From Aptenodytes patagonicus (taxonomy: Eukaryota; Chordata; Aves; Sphenisciformes; Spheniscidae), in contig NC_134963.1 in assembly GCF_965638725.1 (NCBI RefSeq), positions 7,075,501 to 7,139,500 on the forward strand: a stretch of 64,000 bases of DNA. Reading direction: 5' to 3'. A program made the translations under genes and the position numbers. This document shows, piece after piece, positions 52,101-64,000 of the stretch (the stretch's first letter is position 1; every line of letters begins with the position of its first letter). The notes below the pieces were generated by a model. That model ran no database searches. It was not told where the DNA came from and saw nothing but the letters and a program-made list of their open reading frames with translations.

Positions 52101-54907
52101 AGACAAGTTTCCACAGCTCCCATTTGAGCTGGTGACCCAGAGGTGAAGGTCTGTTTTCCACTATTCATTCTCTGAATGTTCAACCTTCCTAGGAGGATGT
52201 GGTCTTTGACTGGTGAATCCCAGGGAGTTTCACTGCCGTGCTTTGAGATGTGGCTGCTCCTGTAGCAGCGGCAGGAGGAACTGCCACTTCACAGGTCTAT
52301 GTGATGTTCACCTCTAATTGAAGGGCTGGTTTTGGTGAAGGCATTGTCAAAGCATTTGTTTGCACTTAGATCCAACAAAGCTCTAAGTAGAGACTTTTCC
52401 TGTGAGGTGTGCATGGCCTTTTAGAGGTGCTTTTATTTTTTTTTTTTCTTTTAAACTCCTTTTTTTCCTCATTCCAGTCTGTTTTATGTTAACTCTGGAA
52501 GGGGTTTTCTCCCTACATTATCTTTCTATGGGATTTTTTTTTGATCTTTCAGTAGCCTTAGTAGAAACACAAAGGTGTCTTTAGTCTACTTCTGTCTTTT
52601 GTGTAGTTTCTGGTTCAGCTTCTATGTAAACTTTGAATAAACTGTATGTGCTGTTGCAGTCTTGAGTCTTTAATAACTGAATTTGGTAATAAGACTGGTG
52701 TTTTTCATGCTGCAGGGAGTTGGTTGCAGATAGCTGGTATGAAAGCTTTGTTTCACAAGGGGAGAGGTGGGGGAGTGTCTCTTCTTTTTAAAACACTTAA
52801 GTTGCTTTCAGAATAAGATCCCTGAAGTCTTGCAGTATATTTATAGGCTTGTAATGTTGTGCAGAGAATGTTACACTATCCTCTGTGGCAGAAGTGCTGG
52901 TTTCAGGTTGCTCTGTTGAGCGTGGTAAACAGCTCTGGGTTCCTGTCGGGTATGTGTGCTGCTCAGAGAGCTGTGCTGATCTGCCACACTGATACAGTTT
53001 GTTTGGGTTTTTCAGAAGCTCTGCCTGTGAAAAGTCTTTGAACCATAATTTAGGTGCTTGAAACAAGGTCCCAGATCATCCCATCTTTATCAGTTTATTA
53101 ATCTAGGCTAAGGCCTTAACGTTCAAAAGGATCCTGACATGTTCATAGCTCTCTGTACAAGAGGGTCCTTGCCAACAGCCATCCTTTTAAATGAGAAGGA
53201 AGGTGCACTGGACAACCGTATCAGTTCCTGATCATCTGTATCGGAAAACAGCTCTTTGTAGTGAATATTCTGATTCTGAGAAGGTTGATGAAAAGCCAGT
53301 GGCAGAAATCAAGTTTTAGGAAGAAGTGGAAAATTTCAAGAGACTGTGAAATAGGCGAGTAGGATCACTTCCCTTTATATTGAAGCTGTTCTTAAAATGA
53401 CACTTCTTACTTTTCACCATGCATGAGAGAGTGCAGGAAACACTTCAAAAACAAGGACACCAAATGTATTGGTCTGATGTGAATTACTTTTGTTGATATG
53501 TTTATCAATACGTGTTGATTATCATAACAGTTGATAGTAGTAGGAAAGTTCCTCTGCCTCCTAGCAGAGATTTTGTAAGAAAAGATCACAGTAGAACTGA
53601 TCATGATATCCTTGTTACGCCATCTGCAACATTGTTAGATATATAACCTTTCCTTTGCCTCACCAAAATCTTCTAAACCTTCTTTGAGCAGCAGGGAGGC
53701 AAGATGTAAAAGAAGGAAGTGATGGAGAGGGGAAGGGGTGCATTGGGTGCGGTGGCTGATTCTAAAAAGGAAGCATGCAGCGGGGAGGGAGCTGAAAAGA
53801 AAGCTGTTGGTAAAGATGATGCAGCACAGAAAACCTGATAACTCTCGCAGCGCTCACTGCTGCTGATCACAGTGTTAGTTACTGGTGCACCATTGCATAT
53901 TACAAAGTCGCAAGGTATGTTAAAGCTGATGTTTGTCTTCTGCTCCTTTCAGGCAAAGAACAGAGCATGTGTTCCCTAAATGAAAGTTCTCAAGCTGGTT
54001 GTGTTAAAAATAGTTTTGACAACTTTGTGAATGATGCTGGATACTCTTTTTCTGGTCATTCTGGCCCAGGGCACAACACTGACTGAGCTACATGAACCTT
54101 GCAATCCTAGCACCAGAGAGAAGGGGAACTGGAGAGGGGGTTGGATTTGAAGTTTTGCATCTCAAGTAGCTTGACTTCAGTACTTGGCCTGCAGCTTGCA
54201 GGTGGAGAACAGCTGTCTGGCATTCTGTTAGCGGGTTTCATGCTTGCTGCTTTAAATACAGAGATAACATGATCATTTTGTTACAAGGGTGAGACCTGTA
54301 AAACATGAGGCATTAAGCTACACTGCAGAAAACATTGAAAAGAATTGACTTCGCACCCTCTTACCCAGCAGTTACTGTAGGCAACACTGGTAGCACCTCC
54401 TGTTCTTAAAGTTGCCACTAATCCATACTGTGTAACTGTACTTCTGGTTGTTTTAACTGTTTGATCTGAACTTTCCCATGTCTGAGCCTATGTTTTTTGG
54501 ATGAGAAGTTGTTCAGTTGTTTCACTGATAAAGTTGAAACAAAATGTATTGCCCATATTTAAAAAAAAAAAAAAGGAAAAACAAAGAAGTTCCAATCATT
54601 TTTCAAAGATTATGTTATCCTAAGGATCAGAGCAGGGCCTTGAAATTTGGTAAGGAGGTGGTGCTCGAGTGGAGCGCTCTGTCGTGCAAAACTGTTTTTA
54701 AACTTGGTGAGATCATAATTTTCTAAGAAACTGGAGGTAGCAGCTTGTCAAAGTAGTGACCGTAGAGGTGGTCAGTGTCGACTGGAGGTCCATCTGGCAT
54801 GGTGAGAGATCAGGAAAGGGAACTGGATGCAGTTCTGCAAGCAAACACAGGCATGTCATCTCACATTTGACAGATCAGAGAAGTGGATAATGAAATGTTA
54901 ATAGGTC

Positions 54908-54990
54908 TATGCCTCAGTTTCCCACCTGCAATATGAGGGTGAAAGCACCGTAATAAAGCTTGTGAGGAATTTGTTACGGTTAAGTAATAA
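54908..54990 (+). mobile_element. MIR-like SINE remnant
   Basis: TATGCCTCAGTTTCCCACCT, GCAATATGAGGGTGAAAGCA and TTGTGAGGAATTTGTTACGG match the MIR 3' end TGCCTCAGTTTCCCCATCTG - TAAAATGGGGATAATAGC - TTGTGAGGATTAAATGAG. This is among the clearest MIR-type matches in the window. Confidence 0.7.
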
Positions 54991-56155
54991 TCTATAAATC
55001 AAGGTATGAACACTGAAAAGCAAACGGCATGAGAGGCCACCAATGAAAGTGCTAAATATTCAGGATGTGCTGTGTACCATCTATTCTGTACACGGAGGCT
55101 TAGGATATGGACAGATTGCTTGTGATCCTATAATAAAGGCTTTTCATAATAACAAATGTACAAAGATACCTACATATAAATTCAGATGCTTCCTGCCTTT
55201 TGTAGTGATTGTGTATACTACCATAATTTTCCTTTTATGTAGGATTTAATTCAATATTAAACATGCATTAGCGTTCACTTCCAACTGAGATTTGAACTCC
55301 TCTGTATAGAATACGTGCTAAATTTATAGTGTAGGTTCAAGCCCATGCTTACCCACTAGTTCTTACCTCAAAGGAACTTTTTTTTTAAACTGAATACTTA
55401 GACATTGTGATAATCTTCACTTTGTATGCTTTCCACGCCTACATCTAATGTATCAGGAAAATAAATGACAGATTGTGTCTCTTAACGTTTTGTACCAGAA
55501 TAGAAACTTTGGGTTGCAGTGTTTATTTAAACAAAAATCAGAACAATTTCCTGTGGAGTTTATTTTTTAAATAATAAGCCTGTATTACTGCAAAAGTTTT
55601 GTACCTTTCTTAATTGTAAGATTTTTAACTACTGACGATGTTTACAATGATGCTTTCTTCTAAAGGAAGGTTTGAGGAGACCTGACATTTTTACCCACGC
55701 TGATATCTGACCAACAGATGTGTTCCTAGCAGACCCCAGAAATAGTTTAGAAAATATGAATATTTTAATGTTTATTTGTAAAGAGAAAAAGCTTTTGCCG
55801 CAGAGATAAAAAATGGTTTCTATGTTATCTTGAATTCTCTAGCCAAGTGGGAGAAAAATTAAGACTGCTTTCTTCTGTCTTTTTCATTGACCAAACACAA
55901 ATTGAGAAACAGCAATGCCAAATAAAATGATAATGCAGGTGCAGGTCAGCTTAGTTTTTACAGTGTTACCTTTATACCATTTTCATACTGAGCATATTAA
56001 AATATTTCATAAATTACTCTGTCATGCTGGGAGATTCACCAAGAGCTGAGGAATGTGTAAACTGAAATATGTAAATCTAATTGTTGCTAAAACTTACTCT
56101 TGCTAGTAGCTTTTCTAGTATGGGGCGTGTGGCTGGGATATGATCGGCTGGTGTT

Positions 56156-56200
56156 GTGTCCTCGCTTTGCCACTGACATACTTTGTGGCCATGGGCAGCT
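56156..56200 (+). mobile_element. MIR-like SINE core fragment
   Basis: TGTCCTCGCTTTGCCACTGA, then CATACTTTGTGGCCATGGGC, follows the MIR core TCCTGGCTCTGCCACTTACT - AGCTGTGTGACCTTGGGC. It is a short fragment. Confidence 0.5.
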
Positions 56201-58812
56201 GCTCTCCACCCTGGTATTTCAGATCTGGGCAAATGAAAGTAGTGGTACTCGCCTCTGACCCTAGCTCTCAAAGCATTGTGTAAGTTCTGTATGTCGGTGT
56301 CTTTTTTCATGATGGTATCTCTGGTAGTTCTTTGAAGAAAGTCTTGATTTTTGACAGTTGAAGTATGTGACATTTTATAAAGTTTTAATGTTTATAAAGT
56401 TACAAAGTACGTGACTTCTGTAGATGGGCAAACTTAAGTACAGCAGGGATCAAGGAGAGGTTTTGCTCGAGAGTTAGCAGCGATAGATGGTGATGGTGAG
56501 GCCCGTTTCTCAGCCTTTTGACTGAAATATTGACTGAAATATTAGTGACATTACTTATGAAGCTTTTTCTGTTTTCTTGCAGTTTCAGTTCTGTAGTAAA
56601 ATGGGTCAATGTTGGACACGTGTCTGAAAAGCAGGAACATTTCTAGAAATATCCTTTGATTTCTGACTGGAAATGAGAAACTGTCTAAATATTCTGAGTC
56701 TTTAAATAGACACTGGCTGAAGGACATTATAGCCTCCAAGTCTCCCTGATATTTGTACTGTTCTTTATGTTCCCCTTCGCCCTGTGCTGTTTCAGCGCTC
56801 TTTTCACCCTTTCATAACTTGCATGAAACCTGCTTCTGTTGAAAGCATTTCTCCAATGGTCCTTCCCAGCTGTCTGCAAGCCTTCCTCTTCATATGGCAG
56901 ATCTTGGCCATGTTATGTTTGGCTAAAACTACAGTGCGAAACTCCTTTCCTTGACTGACGTTAATGGTGGTATGAAGAGCTGTCAGTGTAGATGTGATAA
57001 TACTCTCAAAGCATGAGTTTTTCAGCTCTTGCTTTTCTCCGAGGAGGTTGCAGTACGTTGCCGTGGCAAAGCACAGGTCTGCTGGTATAAGCCAGGGTAG
57101 TGCTCAGTGTGCCACGACACTTATCGGGTCCATTCGTGAGTCACCAGCGTAGACATGGTCTTTATCAGAGCAAGAGCCTAGACACTGCGAACCTTCATTT
57201 ATGCAAATTAAGTTAAACTTCCAAACTTAGCTTAAAATAATGTTCAATTTATAAAATAAATAAATGAAGGTTTACAGTGCATTCATTGGGGCAGGAATGT
57301 TTGCTTCTGGTGTATGACTGATCTTTTACTTTCCTGTTCCTTTTCAGGAGGTGCATACCTCGGCCTTCCTGGGTGAAATCAGTCTAGATAGCATGTTCCT
57401 TGGCAGGTGTTGCAATTCCAGTTTGCCAGTGGATAACTTTGATTTTTTTGTTTTTTATTTTTCTAACACTTCTTTATATATAATGCTCATGATAAAGGAA
57501 AAATGTTTGTCTGTTCTAGTATCTCTGTCTTCAAGACTGAAGTATTGTTTTTAAAAGGAGATGAATCAAACAGCAGGGAGGGTTTGGTTGTTTTAAAACA
57601 TTGGATATAACTTCAGCACAAAGCTCTCTACTGTCGTTTGTGGAGTGTGGGCAATATAACATTCCTCCACAAACCTGAAGTCTGCTACTGCGGGAAGTTT
57701 TCAGGTAAGGAGGATGAACTAGGTAACCAAGAAAATGAGCTGCCCTAACGCCTGCTTTTAAAATGAGCTCTGTCTGGGATTAGTATCCTAGGGCTACAGC
57801 TGGGATTAACTTCGTAGGTACGAATAGTAAGATGCTAAAGCGTGGCCTCCTTGCAAGTCCTACACACATTCACTCAGTGTAGGAATGTTTTTGTTTCACT
57901 TGCCTGCCTCTTTGCTCCAGCACACAATGCATATAATCCGAGTCTCTGAATGAACCCTTGTTTGGGGAAATACTGTTAGTTTTGGCTCTTGGAGAGCTGA
58001 GCTGACAGGCTCAACTCCCCAACAAAACAGATTGGAGATTAAAAAACAAACTAAAACCACGCCTTCAAAAAAAAAATGCTGGGGAGAAGCCAAAAAGTTC
58101 CTTTTCTGTGTTGCTGAAAAAGCTAATCTATTTAGCTACTGTAATATCAGATCAGATTTTTTTTTCCTATTGCTTAAATTAAGAGCCTCATTACCATCAC
58201 CTGCAATAAAAGGAACAATCTTAGTCTACCTCAAAAGATTGCATCATCATGCAGAGGGAGGAATCGGTGGGGTAAAACAGGCACAGAGGAAGTGGGTTTT
58301 GAGGCAGGAGTTAAGGCAAAAAAGAGGCCTTTTAGCACAAGGGCAGTAGGAATCTGTTAACTAAACAGGAAAACGCAATACATTTCTGTAGCTCGTTCCT
58401 GTAAACTGAATTTACAAAATTCAGATGTGAAAACAAAATAATTTGCTTACAACTATGGTACACGAGACCCCTGTGGTCTGTATGAGAAGTGATTTCTGCA
58501 GGTCTGTAGTAGCTGCTTTTCAAGGTATCTTTGCTGTGTTTGCTGAGAATATATATTTGGGCAGCAGGGTCAGGCCTGTGGAATCTGAGCCATGACACTC
58601 AGAGGTTTATGTTTAAATTCCATGTACGATAGATCTAGGCCAGGTGCTATCTGAGTGCAAAAATAAAAAATAACTTCTGCTGAGCTACAGAGCCAACTCT
58701 AGCCAGAGATTTTCCTTGTCCCTACATAGCAAAAGAAGTGAAAAATGAGAGGGTGGAAATGAGGGTTTTACATGCAGAGTACGGCAGTACGTTGGAAAAA
58801 TCTGTGTCCGAC

Positions 58813-58915
58813 TTCTAGTGCTGTCACTCACGCACTTCGTAGCCATGGGCATATAATTCAGTCTCACTGTTTCCTTATTTTTAAACGAGATCATGCATTT
58901 CTTCCCTCACAGGGT
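58813..58915 (+). mobile_element. MIR-like SINE remnant
   Basis: TCTAGTGCTGTCACTCACGC, TTCGTAGCCATGGGCATATA, CAGTCTCACTGTTTCCTTAT and the later CCTCACAGGGTA keep the MIR core and 3' order, including the CCTCATAGGGTTG-type end. It ends about 110 bp before the solo LTR. Confidence 0.6.
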
Positions 58916-59025
58916 ATTTTAAAGACCTTTTATTTTGTGCAGCATTTAGTTCACTACAATCGCAAGATAGCTTGCCAGCTGAAATTTCTTGCTCAGCAAC
59001 ATTTACATGTCATGGTGTGGCGAAT

Positions 59026-59613
59026 TATCGTGGTTTAACCCCCAGCCGGCAACTAAGCACCACACAACTGCTTGCTCACTCCCCCCCGGTGGGATGGAGG
59101 AGAGAATCAGAAGGGTAAAAGTGAGAAAACTCGTGGGTTGAGATAAAGACAGTTTAATAGGTAAAGCAAAAGCCGTGCACACAAGCAAAGCAAAACAAGG
59201 AATTCATTCACTCCTTTCCATCGGCAGGCAGGTGTTCAGCCATCTCCAGGAAAGCAGGGCTCCATCACGCTTAACGGTGACTTGGGAAGACAAATGCCAT
59301 CACTCCGAATGTCCCCCCTTCCTCCTTCTTCCCCCAGCTTTATGTGCTGAGCATGACGTCATATGGTGTGGGATATCCCTCTGGCCAGTTTGGGTCAGCT
59401 GTCCTGGCTGTGTCCCCTCCCAGCTTCTTGTGCCCCCCCAGCCTGCTCGCTGGTGGGGTGAGGTGAGAGGCAGAAAAGGCCTTGACTCTGTGTCAGCACT
59501 GCTCAGCAATAACAAAAACATCCCTGTATTATCAACACTGTTTTCAGCACAAATCCAAAACATAGCCCCATACTATGAAGAAAATTAACTCTATCCCAGC
59601 CAAAACCAGCACA
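59026..59613 (-). mobile_element. Solo LTR of an avian endogenous retrovirus
   Basis: 588 bp belonging to a well-populated avian LTR family. Read on the minus strand it begins TGTGCTGGTTTTGGCTGGGA and ends in CCACGATA, where the family normally ends CCACGACA. Flanks are CGAAT (59021-59025) and AGAAT (59614-59618), a 5-bp target duplication with one mismatch. Orientation is inferred from ATTAAA (plus-strand TTTAAT at 59153-59158) followed by the typical CTGTCTTTATCTCAACC stretch, as in an R/U5 junction. No gag, pol or env remnant lies beside it, so internal sequence was lost by LTR-LTR recombination. The orientation is less certain than the identity. Confidence 0.85.
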
Positions 59614-62600
59614 AGAATGAACTTCATTTTTTTTATGAATGGGGGAAGGAGATTTTTCAGACGGGTATTTACAGCAAAGTCTTCCCTGTTGTCTTCTGTT
59701 AGAAAAGGATTTGAAACATAATGCTCTGGTACTGTTTTGACCATTTCTGAGGTAGATAAAAAATGGGGAACTGGAAGTTGAATCAGAAACAGCTTAATAA
59801 AGCATTTGAGCTGTATAAAAAAATGTAAGTTCTACCATACTATACTATATAGTTTCCATTTAATCAGCATGTATTCAAACCACCTATTAAATGAGGTTAT
59901 GTAAGCTGACCAGACCAGCCTTCTGAGATTGTCTTGTTTTGGGTGGAATTTATCTTAATATTTAAAACTCTCCTTCTCTGCCCCTTCAGTACTCTTTGTA
60001 GAAATCAGTGTTTCTTAAAATGCTAGTGTTTCTTAATGCTAGTGAGTAATGGAAAAAAACCCAAGCTTCTGGCTTTACACACAGATAAATGTCCATTTCT
60101 GTCCAAATCCAGAGGGTGGTTGTGTCACGTGGTTTTATGCTGACTGAAGTCCATCTTAAAATCTCTGATTTTAGGGAGGAGAACGGGATTCTTCTGTTGT
60201 GAGTCATGTTATATCAGATCTTGATCGTGCTTCTACTGATGTCGGCAGGAGTTTTTCCATTGAGTTTATTGATTGAGTGGTTTTTCAGTGTTAGAGAGAG
60301 CTACTGGTTTACATTTGAAGTCATCCTAACAGCTGTGAATGGCATCTCATGTGTCCCATACCTGTTAAGGAAGAAGGTCACCCATTTGCCTTGTCCCTAC
60401 TGAGTCAAAAGCATCACTAAAATATCCTGTAAGATCATTCATTAACTGCTTTTCTAGATAATATTTGTTAGCCATACACTTAAAATGCTGTTCATTGCTA
60501 ATCACCAGTGGAAGGCAACCCTTTAATACAGTCTTTAAAAAAAATCTATGGAGATGAGAATGGAAGAACCCTCCATAGGTACTGTTTGCCTGTGTGTGCC
60601 TGAAATGCTTTATTTTGGGTGTTAATAACATAGAAGAGAATGATGAGATTCTCAGAGGCAAAACTTTTCATAAAAATGGACATTGCCAAGGTAGAATCTG
60701 TTTTGTACCATGTTAGAACGCATACCTTCTCCCTAATTATGTTTCAGCTGATTGAAGAACAATTTAAAAATCAAACATGTTTAAGGGAATCAGGTCATGT
60801 TCTCACAATGGACGTCTGTTTCTTGTACTTTGCTGCAAATCTTGTGATATTTGAAGGTTTGTAATTGTTTTTAAAACACAGCTGCTTTCACTGGAATTTT
60901 AAAAACGGAGAGTTGTGTTACTCTGACACATCAATGCTGCGTTATCTGTCTGCGTGCTTGGTTCTCAGTTGCCTCAGGTAGTTCCTGAGCTGGGAAAAAG
61001 TATGTAAAAAAACTTGGGAATGGACTGCAGCCTCTCTTGGCATACCCAGGACTCATAGGTGAAAGCTGCAGCATATGGAAGTTACAGACTCGATTGTCTG
61101 CAGCTTCTCTTCTGAAGACACTGCAACTCCTCCAAAGCACATCGGGGCCCCTGTGTCCAAGGGGAATTCCAGTGCTGTTGGCTGTTCAGCTGAAGATTTT
61201 TTAGTTTGTTTGCTATGATCAAATCACTTGAGGACATTTGGTCTCAGGAGGTGGAGATTTCTACATGGGACACTGAACTGAGCTGCTGGAATGTATTGCA
61301 CATTATCCACCAGATGGTTTTCAGCCACTTTGATTTGATCTGGGTTTGATAGTGATGAAGATATGAAAGTCACATACTCCTCCAGCATTGCTTACATGAG
61401 CTGGCATGTCCTGGGTAGCTGTGCTTCTGGCAGCAACGACCCCTGCAGAATGCAACCGAGCGCCTAGTTCCCTCTGCGCTCCTCTCCTTGGGCACCGTCT
61501 GTGCAGCACCAACATCCTCTATATTTTATACTCACAGGTACATTGTGACCGTCTAGCTGGTCGGCAAGTTGCTCTGAATTTCTTGTAGGAGTTGGCGTGG
61601 TCTTAGGAGACAGGGAGCTGGCAGGAGCAGCAGCCAGTGGGTCTCTCCATTTGTTTGGTTTTTTTTTTGTTCTTGTTTTGCTGCTTTAAAATCTGAAGAT
61701 GGGTTTCAGTTAGGCAGCTGCTCTCAGTCACAGTGTTGTGCAAAGTAATTGACTTTCCATTGACTTTGGAATTTGGAATAGTGTCTAAATATTGTTGTCA
61801 GCTTCATGCTGATTCCTCTCCACTGAGGCTAAAGTCGTTTCACTTACGACCTCAAGCTGGACTTGTGCTTTACTCCCATGGGAACTAAAAATAATAATTA
61901 TTTTAAGAATAGGTTCTTAATCACTTCCTTCTTTTGATGCACTACTTTTGTTCAGCATTTTGTAAGAATGTAATAGAAAAATGTTTTAAACTATTTGTGT
62001 TTTAATTCCAGCTTTAATTGGCTCTTTGAAGATGCAAGGAGTGTACAAGAATTAATTACAGTTCCTTTCAGTTTTTTGTAGAAAAGCATTTGTTGTTGTT
62101 ATTCTGAGTGAAGATTATTAGAGTTTTGTTGCTTTGGCAAACTGTCCAGTCACACAGAGCTATGAAGAGATGAACATTAAGTTGACAGATTTCTTAGTCA
62201 AAGGCATGTGGGCATTTTGTCAGTGTTGGTAATGCATCAGCATGTTAACCTCCTGTCTCCAAACTGTTAATGTACATATGAGAAACAGAAGATGATGTGC
62301 TTTAATCTGGGTTTAGAAGGAATGATAAGACAAGATACGCGATGATTTTGTGGCAGAGCTGGCTGTGCAGTGAACACTGTGAAGGTGATGAGATAGTTTA
62401 CAGAGATGGGGAAAATATTAAACAGATGGAGAGCCACAGTCTGCCCTGACCCACAGCAACTGGATAACAGTGAGATAAAATACTTAATTTGGAGATCTTG
62501 CCATAAACTGAAAGAGTCTTGAACCTCAGAAGTGGGGTTTTGGGAGAGGTATTTCAAAGAGTGGCATATGACTGTTCGGGGGGGAAATCTCTCCAGAAGG

Positions 62601-63490
62601 GCTTTTCTAGACTTCAGTGAGCATGCAAAGTGTGGTTGTACTGGGTGTCTTAGAGCCCAGCTACAGAGAATAACACAAGTACATTAATAATTGTTTTTCG
62701 TATTCCTTGCTAATGTTTACATGGTTTACTATTACTTCCAGTCAGTGAAGTTGCTTGTTCCAGCAAATCTACTTGCCTTAGAGGGAGCCAATGTTCTATT
62801 TTGTGTACAAAATTTTGTTTGTACTTTATTTCTTCTCAAGCACCAGAGTCCCAAAGGCTGCAGCAGAGCCTTACAGCATAGCCTAGAGGGCTCAGCATAC
62901 AGCATAGACCCTGAAGGGGCAGCTGGGCATGGACCATGGTGAACACAGGACTTGCAAGCTTGTCGCTTACCTACTCTCTTGCTGCTGTGAATTGTCCTTT
63001 TAGTGCAGTTCATACCTGGTCTCTACACCCGCTTCCCTGTGCGTACAAAAGCATAACAGTTTATTTTTAAAGAGGATGGGGAGAAAAACAAAAAAATCTT
63101 TTTACTGTTGGGCAACAGCTCACCTGATGGTGATTTAACCTATTGCTACAACTGGCATTATATGCAGTAGTAAAATTGAAAGAGCAGAGCTGGCTCTTCT
63201 TTACCTGTCACTTGGCTGAGGTCTGGCATTTGCTCATCTGTTACTGTCGTGGTTGTGGGAATACCTGAATGGTAACAGCAGTTGTGGTACTAGCAAGGGA
63301 GAAAAGAAATGATGAGCCAAATACTTGAAGAAAGTGGTAGTTTAATATCCTACTGTTGACAGCTCTGGCATTCTGGCTTCTTTTGTGTAGGCTGTGAGAT
63401 CTTTTTACTTGTTTATAGTATTACAAGTTTTATTACAAGTTTTCTTTAAAAAGAGCTGCTATCAGGATGTTTCCCAGACCAAGTAGGAAA

Positions 63491-63550
63491 CTGGGAATCA
63501 GCAGTTCTCCAGCTTCAGGCCTGCCTCTGCATGGCCTTGGGCAAGCTGAG
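63491..63550 (+). mobile_element. MIR-like SINE core fragment
   Basis: CTGGGAATCAGCAGTTCTCC, GCTTCAGGCCTGCCTCTGCA and TGGCCTTGGGCAAGCTGAG resemble the MIR core, with GACTTGGGAGTCAG, CCTGCCTCTGCC and GTGACCTTGGGCAAGTC in order. A deletion falls between the last two. Confidence 0.55.
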
Positions 63551-64000
63551 GGAAGTGCCTGGTACTTCTGTAGGGTGTACTTCCTATTCTCACAGTGATT
63601 TTAGAGCTTAAGTGTAAAACAGGGACTTTAAATGAAGAATAATTCAGCTCTTTGCATTCATTTGTACTGAATGTGTGATAGCAAATATACAGTGCCCTAG
63701 CACAGGCCCGTTCTAGTACATCTCTCTAGTGCCACTGCAATTCATGGTAGAAGTCACTCCCGATTGACCAGGTGCTCAGTGATCTTTTCTGAGAGGGCAA
63801 AGTGTTTGGAGGTGGCGTTGCTCCTGTCATTCATTTGTGTACTCTTCACTACAGAAGACCTTAACCTCTTGACCTGATGCTTGTAATAGTTCGAGATGAA
63901 CCTGTTGCCTTTGCATGTGTTGTCATATTGATTGCAGTTTGTATTGCTGGTCCGCTTCCATTGCAGCAAGGATGTACAAACAGCATAAGGAGACATAAAC

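Larger units (their letters stand above)
36187..64000 (+). other. MLXIP: MLXIP intron 1, at least 27.8 kb; no further exon recognised
   Basis: I searched by eye for the expected exon 2 product (SGKLVSPKWKNFKG-type sequence) and for later Mondo or bHLH-ZIP blocks and found none on the + strand. The simplest reading is a single long intron that continues past the window. It carries the CR1 copy, a solo LTR, MIR-like remnants and a purine-biased stretch (listed separately), plus homopolymer runs such as 46890-46902 (T), 47858-47871 (A), 50071-50090 (A then G) and 54559-54573 (A). Everything else appears to be unremarkable intronic DNA, but a small exon could be missed without alignment. Confidence 0.65.

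Noticed and set aside
57341-57554. Good-looking splice acceptor (CCTTTTCAG) followed by a 67-codon open frame in MLXIP intron 1
   Set aside because: The translated sequence does not resemble MLXIP exon 2 or any Mondo block, and the frame is hydrophobic low-information sequence. It is probably a cryptic acceptor.

Overview
This window is vertebrate nuclear DNA, most likely from a bird. The evidence is large introns with GT/AG junctions, CpG-island first exons, a chicken-repeat-1 (CR1) LINE ending in the typical ATTCTATGATTCTGTGATT tail, and a solo LTR of a family I remember as common in neoavian birds. Three protein-coding genes lie head to tail on the + strand in the order CFAP251 (WDR66) - BCL7A - MLXIP (MondoA). 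To my knowledge this is the order and orientation on human 12q24.31, so the block matches avian chromosome 15-type DNA. The species cannot be fixed from the sequence.

Region by region. 1-8.45 kb holds the 3' end of CFAP251: five coding exons (227 residues) for the C-terminal EF-hand-like part of this ciliary protein, with a poly(A) signal at 8431; its WD-repeat exons lie upstream of the window. 8.45-9.55 kb is a short spacer. 9.6-10.8 kb is the BCL7A CpG island. BCL7A is complete in six coding exons (10280-28242, 210 residues) and is followed by an approximately 3.5 kb 3' UTR. 31.85-35.35 kb is intergenic, with a local tandem duplication and then a GC-rich degenerate minisatellite. 35.56-36.48 kb is the MLXIP CpG island with coding exon 1 (35816-36186). 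From 36187 to the end I recognise no further exon; this appears to be the first part of a very long MLXIP intron 1, carrying a dead CR1 copy (48193-49180), a solo LTR (59026-59613) and several old MIR-like SINE remnants.

The genes are neighbours, not an operon. CFAP251 works in motile cilia, BCL7A is a subunit of the BAF (SWI/SNF) chromatin remodeller, and MLXIP is a glucose-responsive bHLH-ZIP transcription factor. I found no convincing new biological system. The most useful second-look items are the tandem duplications, the minisatellite next to the MLXIP promoter, the glycine-rich insert in MLXIP exon 1, the short CFAP251-BCL7A spacer and the purine-biased stretch in MLXIP intron 1. Exon joins were made by eye from splice sites, reading phase and remembered family sequences. 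No alignment or database search was run.
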